DNA of 64,000 bases, taken from assembly GCF_000519045.1 (NCBI RefSeq), contig NZ_KI912532.1, positions 186,001 through 250,000 of the forward strand, read 5' to 3'. Within the stretch, counting starts at the first letter, position 1; the number at the start of each line of letters is the position of its first letter. This DNA is from Dechloromonas agitata is5 (GTDB taxonomy: Bacteria > Pseudomonadota > Gammaproteobacteria > Burkholderiales > Rhodocyclaceae). Positions 51,305 through 59,271 of the stretch are shown here, piece after piece. Under the pieces are notes generated by a model. It worked only from the letters and a program-made list of their open reading frames with translations. It was not told where the DNA came from and did no database searches. The position numbers were made by a program, and so were the translations under genes.

Positions 51305-52120
51305 CTACCAGTAGTTCTCCGTCGCGAAATGCCCTGGCGCCGCGCTGCGATCCGGGCGCAGCCCTCGGGCCAGCAGCGCATCGCGCACGTCGTCCAGCAT
51401 CTGCGGGTTGCCGCAGACCAGGATGCGGCTGTCCTCCGGCGTCAGGTCGAGCCCGGCCGCCTGCTCCAGGCTGCCGTCGGCGATCAACGCCGGGAGCCTG
51501 GCCTGCAGCGTCCCCGGCACGGTTTCCCGGGTGACGATGGCGACGAAGCGCAGCGGCGGGCGGTCAGTGCCGAGCAAGGGGTCGTCCGCCAAGGCGGCCA
51601 GTTCGTCGCGATAGGCGAGATCACGCGCCTGGCTGACGCTGTAGGCCAGCACGCGCTCGTCGTAACGCTGCCAGACATCCGGATCGCGCAAGATCGAGAG
51701 GTAGGGCGCGACGCCCGTGCCGCTGCCCAGCAGCCAGAGGTGGCGCCCGCCGGTGAAGCGGGCAGCCGTCAGGTAGCCGTAGGGCAGTTTTTCGACGTAG
51801 AGCATGTCGCCGATATCGGCCGCCGCCAGCCGGCTGCTGAAAGCGCCGCCCGGCACGAGGATGGAGAAGAACTCAAGGTATTCGTCGTAGTCGGCGCTGA
51901 CCATCGAATAGGGCCGCCAGATGACGCTGCCCGGCAGGCCGCTACCGCTTGGCATGCCGAGGCGAACCCATTGCCCGGGGGTGAAGCGGAAGGCGGGCGA
52001 GCGCGACACTCGCACGGAGAACAGCTTTTCGCTCCACCGGCGGATGCTCAGGATGCGTTCCGCCGTCGCCTTTTCCAGCGGGTCGGGCGGTGGGCGGCGG
52101 AATTCGGGCATCGGGCGCAT
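51305..52120 (-). CDS. fpr: Ferredoxin--NADP reductase (Fpr type)
   Basis: 271-aa FAD enzyme passing electrons between NADPH and ferredoxin or flavodoxin. FAD site RPYSMVSADYDEYLEF (Arg-x-Tyr-Ser), NADPH site LLGSGTGVAPYLSIL, ILVCGNPQM, and the C-terminus ATENYW are characteristic. GAGGGAAG precedes the ATG. It is divergent from the PAS protein and probably serves general redox balance or oxidative stress defence. Confidence 0.93.
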   Translation of the reverse strand: MRPMPEFRRPPPDPLEKATAERILSIRRWSEKLFSVRVSRSPAFRFTPGQWVRLGMPSGSGLPGSVIWRPYSMVSADYDEYLEFFSILVPGGAFSSRLAAADIGDMLYVEKLPYGYLTAARFTGGRHLWLLGSGTGVAPYLSILRDPDVWQRYDERVLAYSVSQARDLAYRDELAALADDPLLGTDRPPLRFVAIVTRETVPGTLQARLPALIADGSLEQAAGLDLTPEDSRILVCGNPQMLDDVRDALLARGLRPDRSAAPGHFATENYW

Positions 52121-52239
52121 GGCTTCCCTCTCGATGGTGGATCAACGGCGAAACGCCATATCGATTGGTGCCCGGACTGCAGCATTTTGTTCCCGCCTCA
52201 TGCAGAATGGACGCTCCCCGCCCAGCCCTAGGAACGCCC

Positions 52240-52662
52240 ATGTCCGCTACGCAAACCGATTCGCCCCTGGCCGAGCGCGTGCTCGCCTGCATGATGGAAG
52301 CCGTCATCCACGCCGACCGCCAAGGGCTGATCGAGCTATGGAATCCGGCGGCCGAAACGATGTTCGGCTTCAGCGCCGCCGAAGCCATTGGCCAGAGCCT
52401 CGACATCATCATCCCGGAACGCCTGCGCGAGGCCCACTGGCGCGGCTTCAATGCCGCCATCGCGAGCGGCCGGACGCGCCTGAATGGTCGCCCGACCGTC
52501 ACCCGTGCCCTGCACAAATCCGGCGCAACCCTCTACGTCGAGATGAGCTTCGCCATGGTTTGTGCGGCCACCGGTGAGGTCATCGGCTCGGTCGCCGTCG
52601 CCCGCGATGCAACGGAGCGCGTACAGCGCGAAAAGGCCGCCCGCAACACCGGGCAAGCCTGA
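52240..52662 (+). CDS. PAS-domain protein
   Basis: 140-aa protein consisting of a single PAS domain (~10-135): LAERVLACMMEAVIHADRQG, then WNPAAETMFGFSAAEAIGQS and RALHKSGATLYVEMSFAMV. No output domain is attached. It may bind heme, flavin or a small ligand and act on a partner kinase. ATG 52240 is preferred over an in-frame start at 52090. It converges on lutC. Confidence 0.87.
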   Translation: MSATQTDSPLAERVLACMMEAVIHADRQGLIELWNPAAETMFGFSAAEAIGQSLDIIIPERLREAHWRGFNAAIASGRTRLNGRPTVTRALHKSGATLYVEMSFAMVCAATGEVIGSVAVARDATERVQREKAARNTGQA

Positions 52663-52680
52663 ACGCCGATCCCGGTCGGA

Positions 52681-53343
52681 TCAAGCGGGCGGCAGCGCGC
52701 CCTCGCCGACCAGTACCAGATGCACCCGGCAAGGCCCATGGGCGCCAAGGACGATGGTCTGCTCGATGTCGCCGGTCCGGGATGGCCCGGAGATGAAATT
52801 GATGGCGCGCGGCACTTCGCCGCGTTCGGCGCGGAGCAGGGCGAAGGCGTCTTCCATGGTAGCAACGATACGCGCCGTATCGACCAGCGCGATGTGCGTT
52901 TCCGGCAGCAGGCTGACAGTAGCCGGCGTGTCGGCGCCGGAAAGCAGGACCAGCGTGCCGGTTTCGGCGACGGCGCAGAAGCAGCCGGTGACACCCACCT
53001 GATCGGCATCGACCGCCCCCCGCGCGTCGACCGTCATGCCGCAGCCGGCCCAGTCGAGGCGGGCGATTTCCGGCGTGACGACGGCCTGACTGCCGAGCCG
53101 GTTCGCCGCCAGGTAGTCGGCCACAGCGCCCGGTACCGCTTCCCAGGTGACGACGCCGGCCAGCGTGCTGGCCAGGCTTTCGGCCTTCTCGCGGAAGCGG
53201 TCGACCAGCGCGCCCGGGATGGCCGGTTGCGGGCCCCGGGCTTTTGCCTCCAGCACCGCCAGTGCAGCGGCCCGGCGCTGGGCGAAATAGCCCTTGCCGA
53301 CACCATGCTGCACCCGGTCGAGGATTTCCTGCTTGGCGCTCAT
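52681..53343 (-). CDS. lutC: Lactate utilization protein LutC
   Basis: 220-aa DUF162/LUD-domain subunit of the LutABC L-lactate oxidation complex, which converts lactate to pyruvate. It has the LUD fold: VTGCFCAVAETGTLVLLSGA near the middle and FISGPSRTGDIEQTIVLGAH near the end. ATG 53343 overlaps the D-2-hydroxyacid dehydrogenase stop by 4 bp, so the two are coupled. Last gene of a five-gene operon. Confidence 0.93.
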   Translation of the reverse strand: MSAKQEILDRVQHGVGKGYFAQRRAAALAVLEAKARGPQPAIPGALVDRFREKAESLASTLAGVVTWEAVPGAVADYLAANRLGSQAVVTPEIARLDWAGCGMTVDARGAVDADQVGVTGCFCAVAETGTLVLLSGADTPATVSLLPETHIALVDTARIVATMEDAFALLRAERGEVPRAINFISGPSRTGDIEQTIVLGAHGPCRVHLVLVGEGALPPA

Positions 53344-54293
53344 GCCACCTGGTTCCGCGGCGTGCCGGCCGCAAAGGCCTCGATGTTGTCGATCAACTGA
53401 TCGGCCAACGCCTGCATCGCCGGCCGGCTCGACCACGCGACATGCGGCGTAAGCAGGAAGTTGGGCCGGGCGAGCAGTGCCGGATCGACCATCGGGTGCC
53501 CGGCCGGCGGCGGTTCCGCGGTGATGACATCGAAGCCGGCGCCGGCGATCCAGCCCTCCGTGAGCGCCCGGATCAGCGCCGCTTCATCGACGATGCCGCC
53601 GCGCGCCGTGTTGATGAGCAGGGCCGAGGGCTTCATGGCTTGCAACTCGGCCTCGCCGATCAGGCCGGTGGTTTCGGGCGTCAGCGGGCAATGCAGGCTG
53701 ATCGCGTCGGCCTGTGCCAGCACGTCGCCAAACGCCGTGTAGCCGGGCCGTACCGTTGCCGCCGCCTTGCGCTCGGCGCGCAGCACGCGCATCCCGAAGG
53801 CCTCGGCCAGCCGGGCGACACCGTTGCCCAGCGTGCCGCTGCCGATCAGGCCGAGCGTGGCGCCATGCAGGTCGCGGATCGGGTGGTCGAACAGGCAGAA
53901 CTGTGAGGATTGCTGCCAGCACCCCGCGAGCAGGGTTTCCCGCCAGGCGACCAGGTTGCGTGACAGGGCAAGGAGCAGGGCGATGACATGCTCGGGCACG
54001 GTGTGCTCGGCATAGCCGCGAATGTTGGAAACGACGATGCCGCGCGCCCGGCAGGCATCGAGATCGACGTTGTTGGTACCGGTGGCGGAGACGGCGATCA
54101 TTTTCAGTTCGGGCAGCGCGGCGATGGCCGCAGCATCGAGCGGCACCTTGTTGGTGATCGCCACAGCCGCGCCACGCAGGCGCTCAACGACCTGCCCCGG
54201 CAGCGTGGCGGGATACTCGACCCATTCATGGGCGAAGGCCGGCCGCCGCACGGCAGCGATCAGCGACTCCGCCTCCAGCTGGACGATGCGCAC
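53340..54293 (-). CDS. D-2-hydroxyacid dehydrogenase (glycerate/hydroxypyruvate reductase type)
   Basis: 317-aa NAD(P)-dependent enzyme from GTG 54293. The cofactor motif GLIGSGTLGNGVARLAEAF is in the middle; the catalytic Arg is in LINTARGGIVDE, the Glu in GFDVITAEPP and the His in TPHVAWSS. It would interconvert 2-ketoacids with D-2-hydroxyacids such as glycerate or D-lactate; substrate uncertain. The longer frame to 54455 lies over the aldehyde dehydrogenase gene. It is between lutC (4-bp overlap) and the half-length aldehyde dehydrogenase (4 bp gap). Confidence 0.9.
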   Translation of the reverse strand: MRIVQLEAESLIAAVRRPAFAHEWVEYPATLPGQVVERLRGAAVAITNKVPLDAAAIAALPELKMIAVSATGTNNVDLDACRARGIVVSNIRGYAEHTVPEHVIALLLALSRNLVAWRETLLAGCWQQSSQFCLFDHPIRDLHGATLGLIGSGTLGNGVARLAEAFGMRVLRAERKAAATVRPGYTAFGDVLAQADAISLHCPLTPETTGLIGEAELQAMKPSALLINTARGGIVDEAALIRALTEGWIAGAGFDVITAEPPPAGHPMVDPALLARPNFLLTPHVAWSSRPAMQALADQLIDNIEAFAAGTPRNQVA

Positions 54294-54297
54294 GGCT

Positions 54298-54996
54298 TCA
54301 GGCCGCCTGCAGTTCGAAGGCCTTGCCGGCGGCCTCGGCGATGGCGCCGACTTGCGCCCCGAGCGCGGCGTTGCCGCAATAAACCAGGCGTTCAATGGTG
54401 CTGGCGCACAAGCCCTCGATCGCCGCGACGTCGCCCTGCAGCAGGTTGACCACACCGGCCGGCCATTCCTCGCGGCTGGTCAGTTCGCACAGCGCAAACA
54501 CGGCCGAGGGAGCCTTCGGGCTGGGCTTGACGACCAGCGTTGCACCGGCCAGCAGGGCTGGCGCCATGCTATTCGCAAAGCCGGCCAGCGGGCGCTCCGC
54601 ATCAAGCACCAGGCCGATCACGCCGGTCTGGCCGACGGTCGCGCTGCGCAGGGCGGCAACGGCCTCACCGACTTCGGCTGTCGCCCGTTCTGCATCGAAG
54701 CCGCAATCCTGCGTCAGCAGCTTGGCGAAGTGCCCGGCGTAGTGTTCCAGGGCATCGGCCAGGCGGCCCAGGCAGACACGGCGGGCCGGCATGCCCATCA
54801 TCGCCCATTCCGGCTGCGCCGCCTGCGCCGCCTGCACCGCCGAGGCGGCTTCGCTGGCACCGCATAGCGGTACGCGATGGGTCGCTTCGCCCGTGGCCGG
54901 ATTGGTCACGGTGTAGAAATCCTGGGGGACCGTCAAAAAGGCGTGGCCGTTGACCCACATCGGGATGGCCATCGGGCCTTCGGTTGCAAATTCCAT
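54298..54996 (-). CDS. Half-length aldehyde dehydrogenase (N-terminal domain only)
   Basis: 232-aa protein covering the N-terminal half of the aldehyde dehydrogenase family (usual length ~480). YTVTNPATGEA and LLAGATLVVKPSPKAPSAVF are the substrate/NAD domain signatures. It stops after AAGKAFELQAA, roughly where the family motif ELGGK begins, so the catalytic Cys and Glu are absent. The frame has no internal stop and lies neatly between lutB and the dehydrogenase gene, so it looks maintained. It may be non-catalytic or a partner subunit. Confidence 0.85.
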   Translation of the reverse strand: MEFATEGPMAIPMWVNGHAFLTVPQDFYTVTNPATGEATHRVPLCGASEAASAVQAAQAAQPEWAMMGMPARRVCLGRLADALEHYAGHFAKLLTQDCGFDAERATAEVGEAVAALRSATVGQTGVIGLVLDAERPLAGFANSMAPALLAGATLVVKPSPKAPSAVFALCELTSREEWPAGVVNLLQGDVAAIEGLCASTIERLVYCGNAALGAQVGAIAEAAGKAFELQAA

Positions 54997-54998
54997 GC

Positions 54999-56444
54999 TC
55001 AAGCTCGCTTTCTTGCCTTGTAGAGTTCGTGAAAAGTCCGGTTGCCGGCGACCGGCAGGTCGCGCCCGGCCGTCCACCCCGGCGCCAGGCCGAAAATGTG
55101 GATGCGGCCGTCTTCGCCGGCCAACCAGCTCAGATAACGGGCAGCCCGCCGGGTCAGCCAGCGATAGAGCGCCGGACGCCCGGCCAGCCAGGCCCAGGCC
55201 TTGAACGCCAGGCGCTCGCTCAACGGGCGCAGGCCGCGCTCGACCTGATCGGTGCGCAATTGGTGCATCAGTCTGGGCAGCGGGATACGCACCGGGCAGA
55301 CGCTGCCGCACTGGTTGCAGCCGGTGGTGGCATGCGGCAAATCGAGGGCGTTTTCGATGCCGGTGTACAGCGGTGTCAGGACCGAGCCCATCGGCCCCGG
55401 ATAGACCCAGCCGTAAGCGTGGCCGCCGAGGGAAAAATAGACCGGGCAATGGTTCATGCAGGCACCGCAACGGATACAGCGCAGCATGTCCTGGTAAGCC
55501 GAGCCGAGCAGATTGGCGCGGCCGTTGTCGACCAGGATGAAGACTGTCTTCTGCGGGCCGTCGTGCTCGCCTTCGCGCTGGGTACCGGTCAGCAGCGACA
55601 CGTAATTGGAAATGCTCTGCCCCGTCGCCGAGCGCGGCAGCAAGCGCATCAGCGTAGCGAAATCCTCCAGCGTCGGTATGACCTTCTCGATGCCGGTGAC
55701 CACGACATGCACCTTGGGCAGCGTCGTCACCATGCGGCCGTTGCCTTCGTTGGTCACCAATGCGGCGGTGCCGGTTTCGGCAATCAGGAAATTGGCCCCG
55801 GTGATGCCCATCTCAGCCGTCAGGAAGTGCTGGCGCAGCACCTGGCGCGCCTCGCGGGTCATGTCCGGAATATCAGCCGAGGTACGGGTTTCGATGGGCC
55901 GCCCGTGCTCCTTGGCGAACAGTGCCTCGACTTCCTCGATGGTCTTGTGCACAGCCGGAGCGATGATGTGGGACGGCGTTTCACCGGCCAGTTGCACGAT
56001 GTATTCGCCGAGATCGGTTTCCACCGGCCGGATGCCGGCAGCGGCCAGCGCTTCGTTGAGGTGCGCCTCTTCGGAGAGCATCGACTTCGACTTGGCCGCC
56101 TTGCTCACTCCATGGCGGCGGGCGATGTCGACGACCAGCCGGCCGACCTCCTCACCGTCGCGCGCCCACAGCACCTCGGCGCCACTCGCGGTGGCCCGTT
56201 CCTCGAAAATATCCAGCCAGACATCGAGATCAGCCAGCGTCCGGTTACGGATACCTTCGCACGTGGTGCGCAGGGTTTCGAAATCCAGCGCATCGTCGGC
56301 CAAGGCGGCGATGCCTTTGGCCCGCTTGCCGACGAACAGCGGCTTGGCCTTTTGCAGGGCGCGCTGCAACACCGGGTTGCGCACTTTCTCGCCGGCCCGC
56401 GCCTGGAAGTGCATGGCCTGCGAATGTCTGGCGGCAGCGCTCAC
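54999..56444 (-). CDS. lutB: Lactate utilization iron-sulfur protein LutB
   Basis: 481-aa subunit, a normal LutB length (B. subtilis ~476). N-terminal LUD domain (~60-290), then two [4Fe-4S] clusters: CIRCGACMNHCPVYFSLGGH and CNQCGSVCPVRIPLPRL. GTG 56444 is chosen because it overlaps the lutA stop (GTGA) and a GGGGGG site precedes it; the frame could open further upstream. It transfers electrons from lactate toward quinone. Confidence 0.95.
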   Translation of the reverse strand: MSAAARHSQAMHFQARAGEKVRNPVLQRALQKAKPLFVGKRAKGIAALADDALDFETLRTTCEGIRNRTLADLDVWLDIFEERATASGAEVLWARDGEEVGRLVVDIARRHGVSKAAKSKSMLSEEAHLNEALAAAGIRPVETDLGEYIVQLAGETPSHIIAPAVHKTIEEVEALFAKEHGRPIETRTSADIPDMTREARQVLRQHFLTAEMGITGANFLIAETGTAALVTNEGNGRMVTTLPKVHVVVTGIEKVIPTLEDFATLMRLLPRSATGQSISNYVSLLTGTQREGEHDGPQKTVFILVDNGRANLLGSAYQDMLRCIRCGACMNHCPVYFSLGGHAYGWVYPGPMGSVLTPLYTGIENALDLPHATTGCNQCGSVCPVRIPLPRLMHQLRTDQVERGLRPLSERLAFKAWAWLAGRPALYRWLTRRAARYLSWLAGEDGRIHIFGLAPGWTAGRDLPVAGNRTFHELYKARKRA

Positions 56445-57169
56445 GTCCCCCCCCCGGCCAGAACTTCGGCAATATGCAGGACGCGTGTCGTCTCGTCGCC
56501 GCGCCGACGCAGGCGACCTTCGATGTTCATCAGGCAGCCCAGATCGCCGCCGACCACGGCATCCGCCCCCGCGGCAGCAATCGACTCGCATTTCCGGTCC
56601 ACGATTTTCGTCGACACGTCGCCGAACTTGACCGAAAAAGCGCCGCCAAAGCCGCAGCACTCCTCGCATTCGCTCATTTCCTTCAGCGTCAGGCCAGGCA
56701 CCTTGGCGAGCAGGGCGCGCGGTTGGCGCTTGATGCCGAGGCTGCGCAAGCCCTTGCAGGAGTCGTGATAAGTCACGCTGCCGTCGAACGCGGCCGGCAC
56801 GGCCGACACCTGCAGCACGTCGGCCAGGAAAGCGGTCAGTTCGTAGGCCCGTTCGGCCAGCGCCCGGGCACGCGCACTCCAGGCCGCATCGTCGGCCAGC
56901 AGTTGCGGATAGATGTTGCGGATCTGATCGGCGCACGAACCGGAGGGAATCACCACGGTATCGTAGCCTTCCAGCTCACCGATGGCCTTCTTCGCCAACT
57001 CGGCGGCCAGCGCCCGTTCGCCGGCGCTCCAGGCCGGCTGGCCGCAGCAGGTTTGTCCTTCCGGAACAAGGACTTCGCAGCCGGCCGCTTCGAGCAGGCG
57101 CAAGGCCGCAAAGCCCACGGAGGGGCGCATCAGGTCCACCAGACAGGTAACGTAGAGGGCTACGCGCAT
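56441..57169 (-). CDS. lutA: Lactate utilization protein LutA
   Basis: 242-aa member of the CCG/GlpC-type cysteine-rich family, part of the LutABC complex. Cysteine pairs lie in the CCG motifs CCGQPAWSAGE and CEECCGFGGAFSVKFGD; PSGSCADQIRNIYPQ and TYHDSCKGLRSLG are also conserved. ATG 57169 is chosen over 57217, which would enter the promoter region. First gene of the lut operon, divergent from the IclR regulator. Confidence 0.95.
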   Translation of the reverse strand: MRVALYVTCLVDLMRPSVGFAALRLLEAAGCEVLVPEGQTCCGQPAWSAGERALAAELAKKAIGELEGYDTVVIPSGSCADQIRNIYPQLLADDAAWSARARALAERAYELTAFLADVLQVSAVPAAFDGSVTYHDSCKGLRSLGIKRQPRALLAKVPGLTLKEMSECEECCGFGGAFSVKFGDVSTKIVDRKCESIAAAGADAVVGGDLGCLMNIEGRLRRRGDETTRVLHIAEVLAGGGT

Positions 57170-57240
57170 GCTAATATTGCGCCGCACAAGAAAAGAGAAG
57201 TGGCCAATGCTACTCAAACCATACCAATAAAGGAATCCAG

Positions 57241-58029
57241 TTGTCCGAAGCAGTCAGCGGGGCCGCCAAGGCACCCGGCTCCATCCAGGTCATCGAGCGC
57301 ATGATGTCGCTGCTCGACGCGCTTGCCGCGTCACCCGATGCCGCCAGTCTCAAACAATTGGCACTTGCCACCGAACTGCATCCATCGACGGCGCACCGCA
57401 TTCTGGCAGCGATGAGCGCTGCCCGCTTTGTCGAACGTCAAGATGCCGGCACGTATCGCCTCGGCATCCGGCTGCTCGAACTGGGCAACATCGTCAAATC
57501 ACGCATCAACGTGCGCGAAGTCGCCCTGCCCTTCATGCAGGAACTGCATGAAAAAATCGGCGAGGCGATCAACCTCGGTGCCCGCCACGACGACGAGATC
57601 GTCTATCTGGAACGCACCTCCTCCGGCCGCGCCCTGGTTCGCGTCGTCTATCTCGTCGGCGGCCGTGCACCACTGCACCTGACCTCGCTCGGCAAGCTCT
57701 TCCTGGCCACCGATGGTCCGCAGAAGGTGCGTGAATATGCCAAGCGCACGGGCCTGCCTGGCAAGACGCCGCATTCGCTGACCACGCTCGCCGCGCTGGA
57801 AAAGGAGCTGGACAAGGTGCGCCGCCACGGCATCGCTTACGACGACGAGGAGGCCGAACTCGGGCTCAAGTGCGTTGCCGCACCGATCCATGACGACGAA
57901 GGCCAGATCGTCGCCGCCCTCTCGGTTTCCGCTCCGGCCGACCGCCACGATCCGGACTGGGCGCTACAGGTCAAGAAAACCGCAAACGCCGTGTCGCACG
58001 CCCTCGGCTACACCGGGCCGCGCAAGTAG
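57241..58029 (+). CDS. IclR-family transcriptional regulator of the lut operon
   Basis: 262-aa regulator from TTG 57241. An N-terminal winged helix (LKQLALATELHPSTAHRILA, residues ~36-55) is followed by the IclR effector domain (~85-255: GEAINLGARHDDEIVYLER, HLTSLGKLFL, ELGLKCVAAPIHDD). GGA lies upstream of the TTG. It is divergent from lutABC across a 71-bp gap, so it probably senses a hydroxyacid such as lactate or glycolate. Activator or repressor role cannot be told. Confidence 0.93.
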   Translation: MSEAVSGAAKAPGSIQVIERMMSLLDALAASPDAASLKQLALATELHPSTAHRILAAMSAARFVERQDAGTYRLGIRLLELGNIVKSRINVREVALPFMQELHEKIGEAINLGARHDDEIVYLERTSSGRALVRVVYLVGGRAPLHLTSLGKLFLATDGPQKVREYAKRTGLPGKTPHSLTTLAALEKELDKVRRHGIAYDDEEAELGLKCVAAPIHDDEGQIVAALSVSAPADRHDPDWALQVKKTANAVSHALGYTGPRK

Positions 58030-58054
58030 GCATACGCACCAGCCCCAAAATATG

Positions 58055-58079
58055 AAAGGCCGCTTGCTGCGGCCTTTTT
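58055..58079. terminator. Bidirectional terminator between the IclR gene and the endopeptidase
   Basis: GGCCGC-TTGCT-GCGGCC stem with AAA before and TTTTT after, serving both convergent genes. Confidence 0.88.
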
Positions 58080-58099
58080 CACATGACGCCCCGCACCGG

Positions 58100-59167
58100 T
58101 CAGGTCTTGCGGCGATCCGAGGCCAGCGAGGCGCTTTCCATCCAGCGCTTGATGCGGTTCGCGTCGCCGACACGGGTCATCTTGCCGACCGAGTCGAGCA
58201 GCACGATGACCACCGGCTTGTCGGCCACCCGTGCCTGCATCACCAGGCAACGGCCGGCTTCGGAGATGTAGCCGGTCTTCGAAACGCCGATCTCCCAGTT
58301 GTCACTACGCACCAGGGCATTGGTGTTGCCGAAATCACGAATGCGCCCGTTCAACTCGACCTTGGCTTCGGCCGTCGTCGAGTATTGGCGGATTTCCGGA
58401 TAACGCGCCGCCGCGGCAACCATGCGCGCCAGGTCGTGGGCCGTCGACACGTTGTTGCTGGACAGCCCGGTCGGTTCCTCGAAGCGGGAGTTGTACATGC
58501 CCAGCGCGTGGGCCTTCTTGTTCATGGCCTGGACAAAGGCCGGCATGCCACCCGGATAGTGGCGACCCAGCGCATGCGCCGCACGGTTTTCGGACGACAT
58601 CAGAGCCAGCAGCATGGCCGTCTCGCGGGTCATCGTGGTACCGACCGGCAAACGGGAGCGCGTCCCCTTCAGGCCGTCGACATCCTCTTCGCCGATGGAA
58701 ATGACCTCCTGCAAATCGAGCTTAGCGTCCAGCACGACCATGGCCGTCATCAGCTTCGAAATCGACGCGATGGGGACCACGGCATCCGGCTGCTTTTCGA
58801 CCAGTGGCTGGCCGGTGCTCTGGTCGATCACCAGAGCCGATGCCGAGTAGAGGGCCAGGCGACGCGGATCGCCATCCATCTCCAGCGCCGCGCGAACCGG
58901 CTTGCCGGCCGGCTTAGCGGCTGCGGCGACTTTCCGGGTCGGACCGTTGGCTGTGTTGCCAGCCGCCACCTTGCCGGATTTGCCTGCCGCTGTCTTGCCC
59001 GGCAACGCCTTGCTGGCTGCCTTCGGAGCAGCTTTCGCAGCGCTCTTGCCCGGTTTCTTAGCGGTCGTCGACTCGGCCTTCCTGGCCTGCGCAGCGAGAA
59101 CGGGCGTTTGCACGCACAACCCGCACACGGCGCCGACCAGCAAGGCCGCCTTCAGTATCTGCTTCAT
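58100..59167 (-). CDS. pbpG: PBP7-type D-alanyl-D-alanine endopeptidase
   Basis: 355-aa serine peptidase that cuts peptidoglycan cross-links. A signal peptide (MKQILKAALLVGAVCGLCVQTPVLA) is followed by a Lys/Ala-rich linker (~30-95) with repeated KPGK and KAAPKAA elements, unusual for the family. Penicillin-binding motifs follow: SISK (SxxK), SSEN (SxN) and VSKTGY (KTG). ATG 59167 is chosen because AGGAG stands nine bases before it. It converges on the IclR gene. Confidence 0.93.
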   Translation of the reverse strand: MKQILKAALLVGAVCGLCVQTPVLAAQARKAESTTAKKPGKSAAKAAPKAASKALPGKTAAGKSGKVAAGNTANGPTRKVAAAAKPAGKPVRAALEMDGDPRRLALYSASALVIDQSTGQPLVEKQPDAVVPIASISKLMTAMVVLDAKLDLQEVISIGEEDVDGLKGTRSRLPVGTTMTRETAMLLALMSSENRAAHALGRHYPGGMPAFVQAMNKKAHALGMYNSRFEEPTGLSSNNVSTAHDLARMVAAAARYPEIRQYSTTAEAKVELNGRIRDFGNTNALVRSDNWEIGVSKTGYISEAGRCLVMQARVADKPVVIVLLDSVGKMTRVGDANRIKRWMESASLASDRRKT

Positions 59168-59271
59168 TCTCACCATCTCCTGCCAATCGTGGCAATTCTA
59201 ACCAAGTTTAGCAGGGGATGGATAATTTTCAATAAAAATAAGCAGATACAAAAACAAATTAAAGCAACAAC

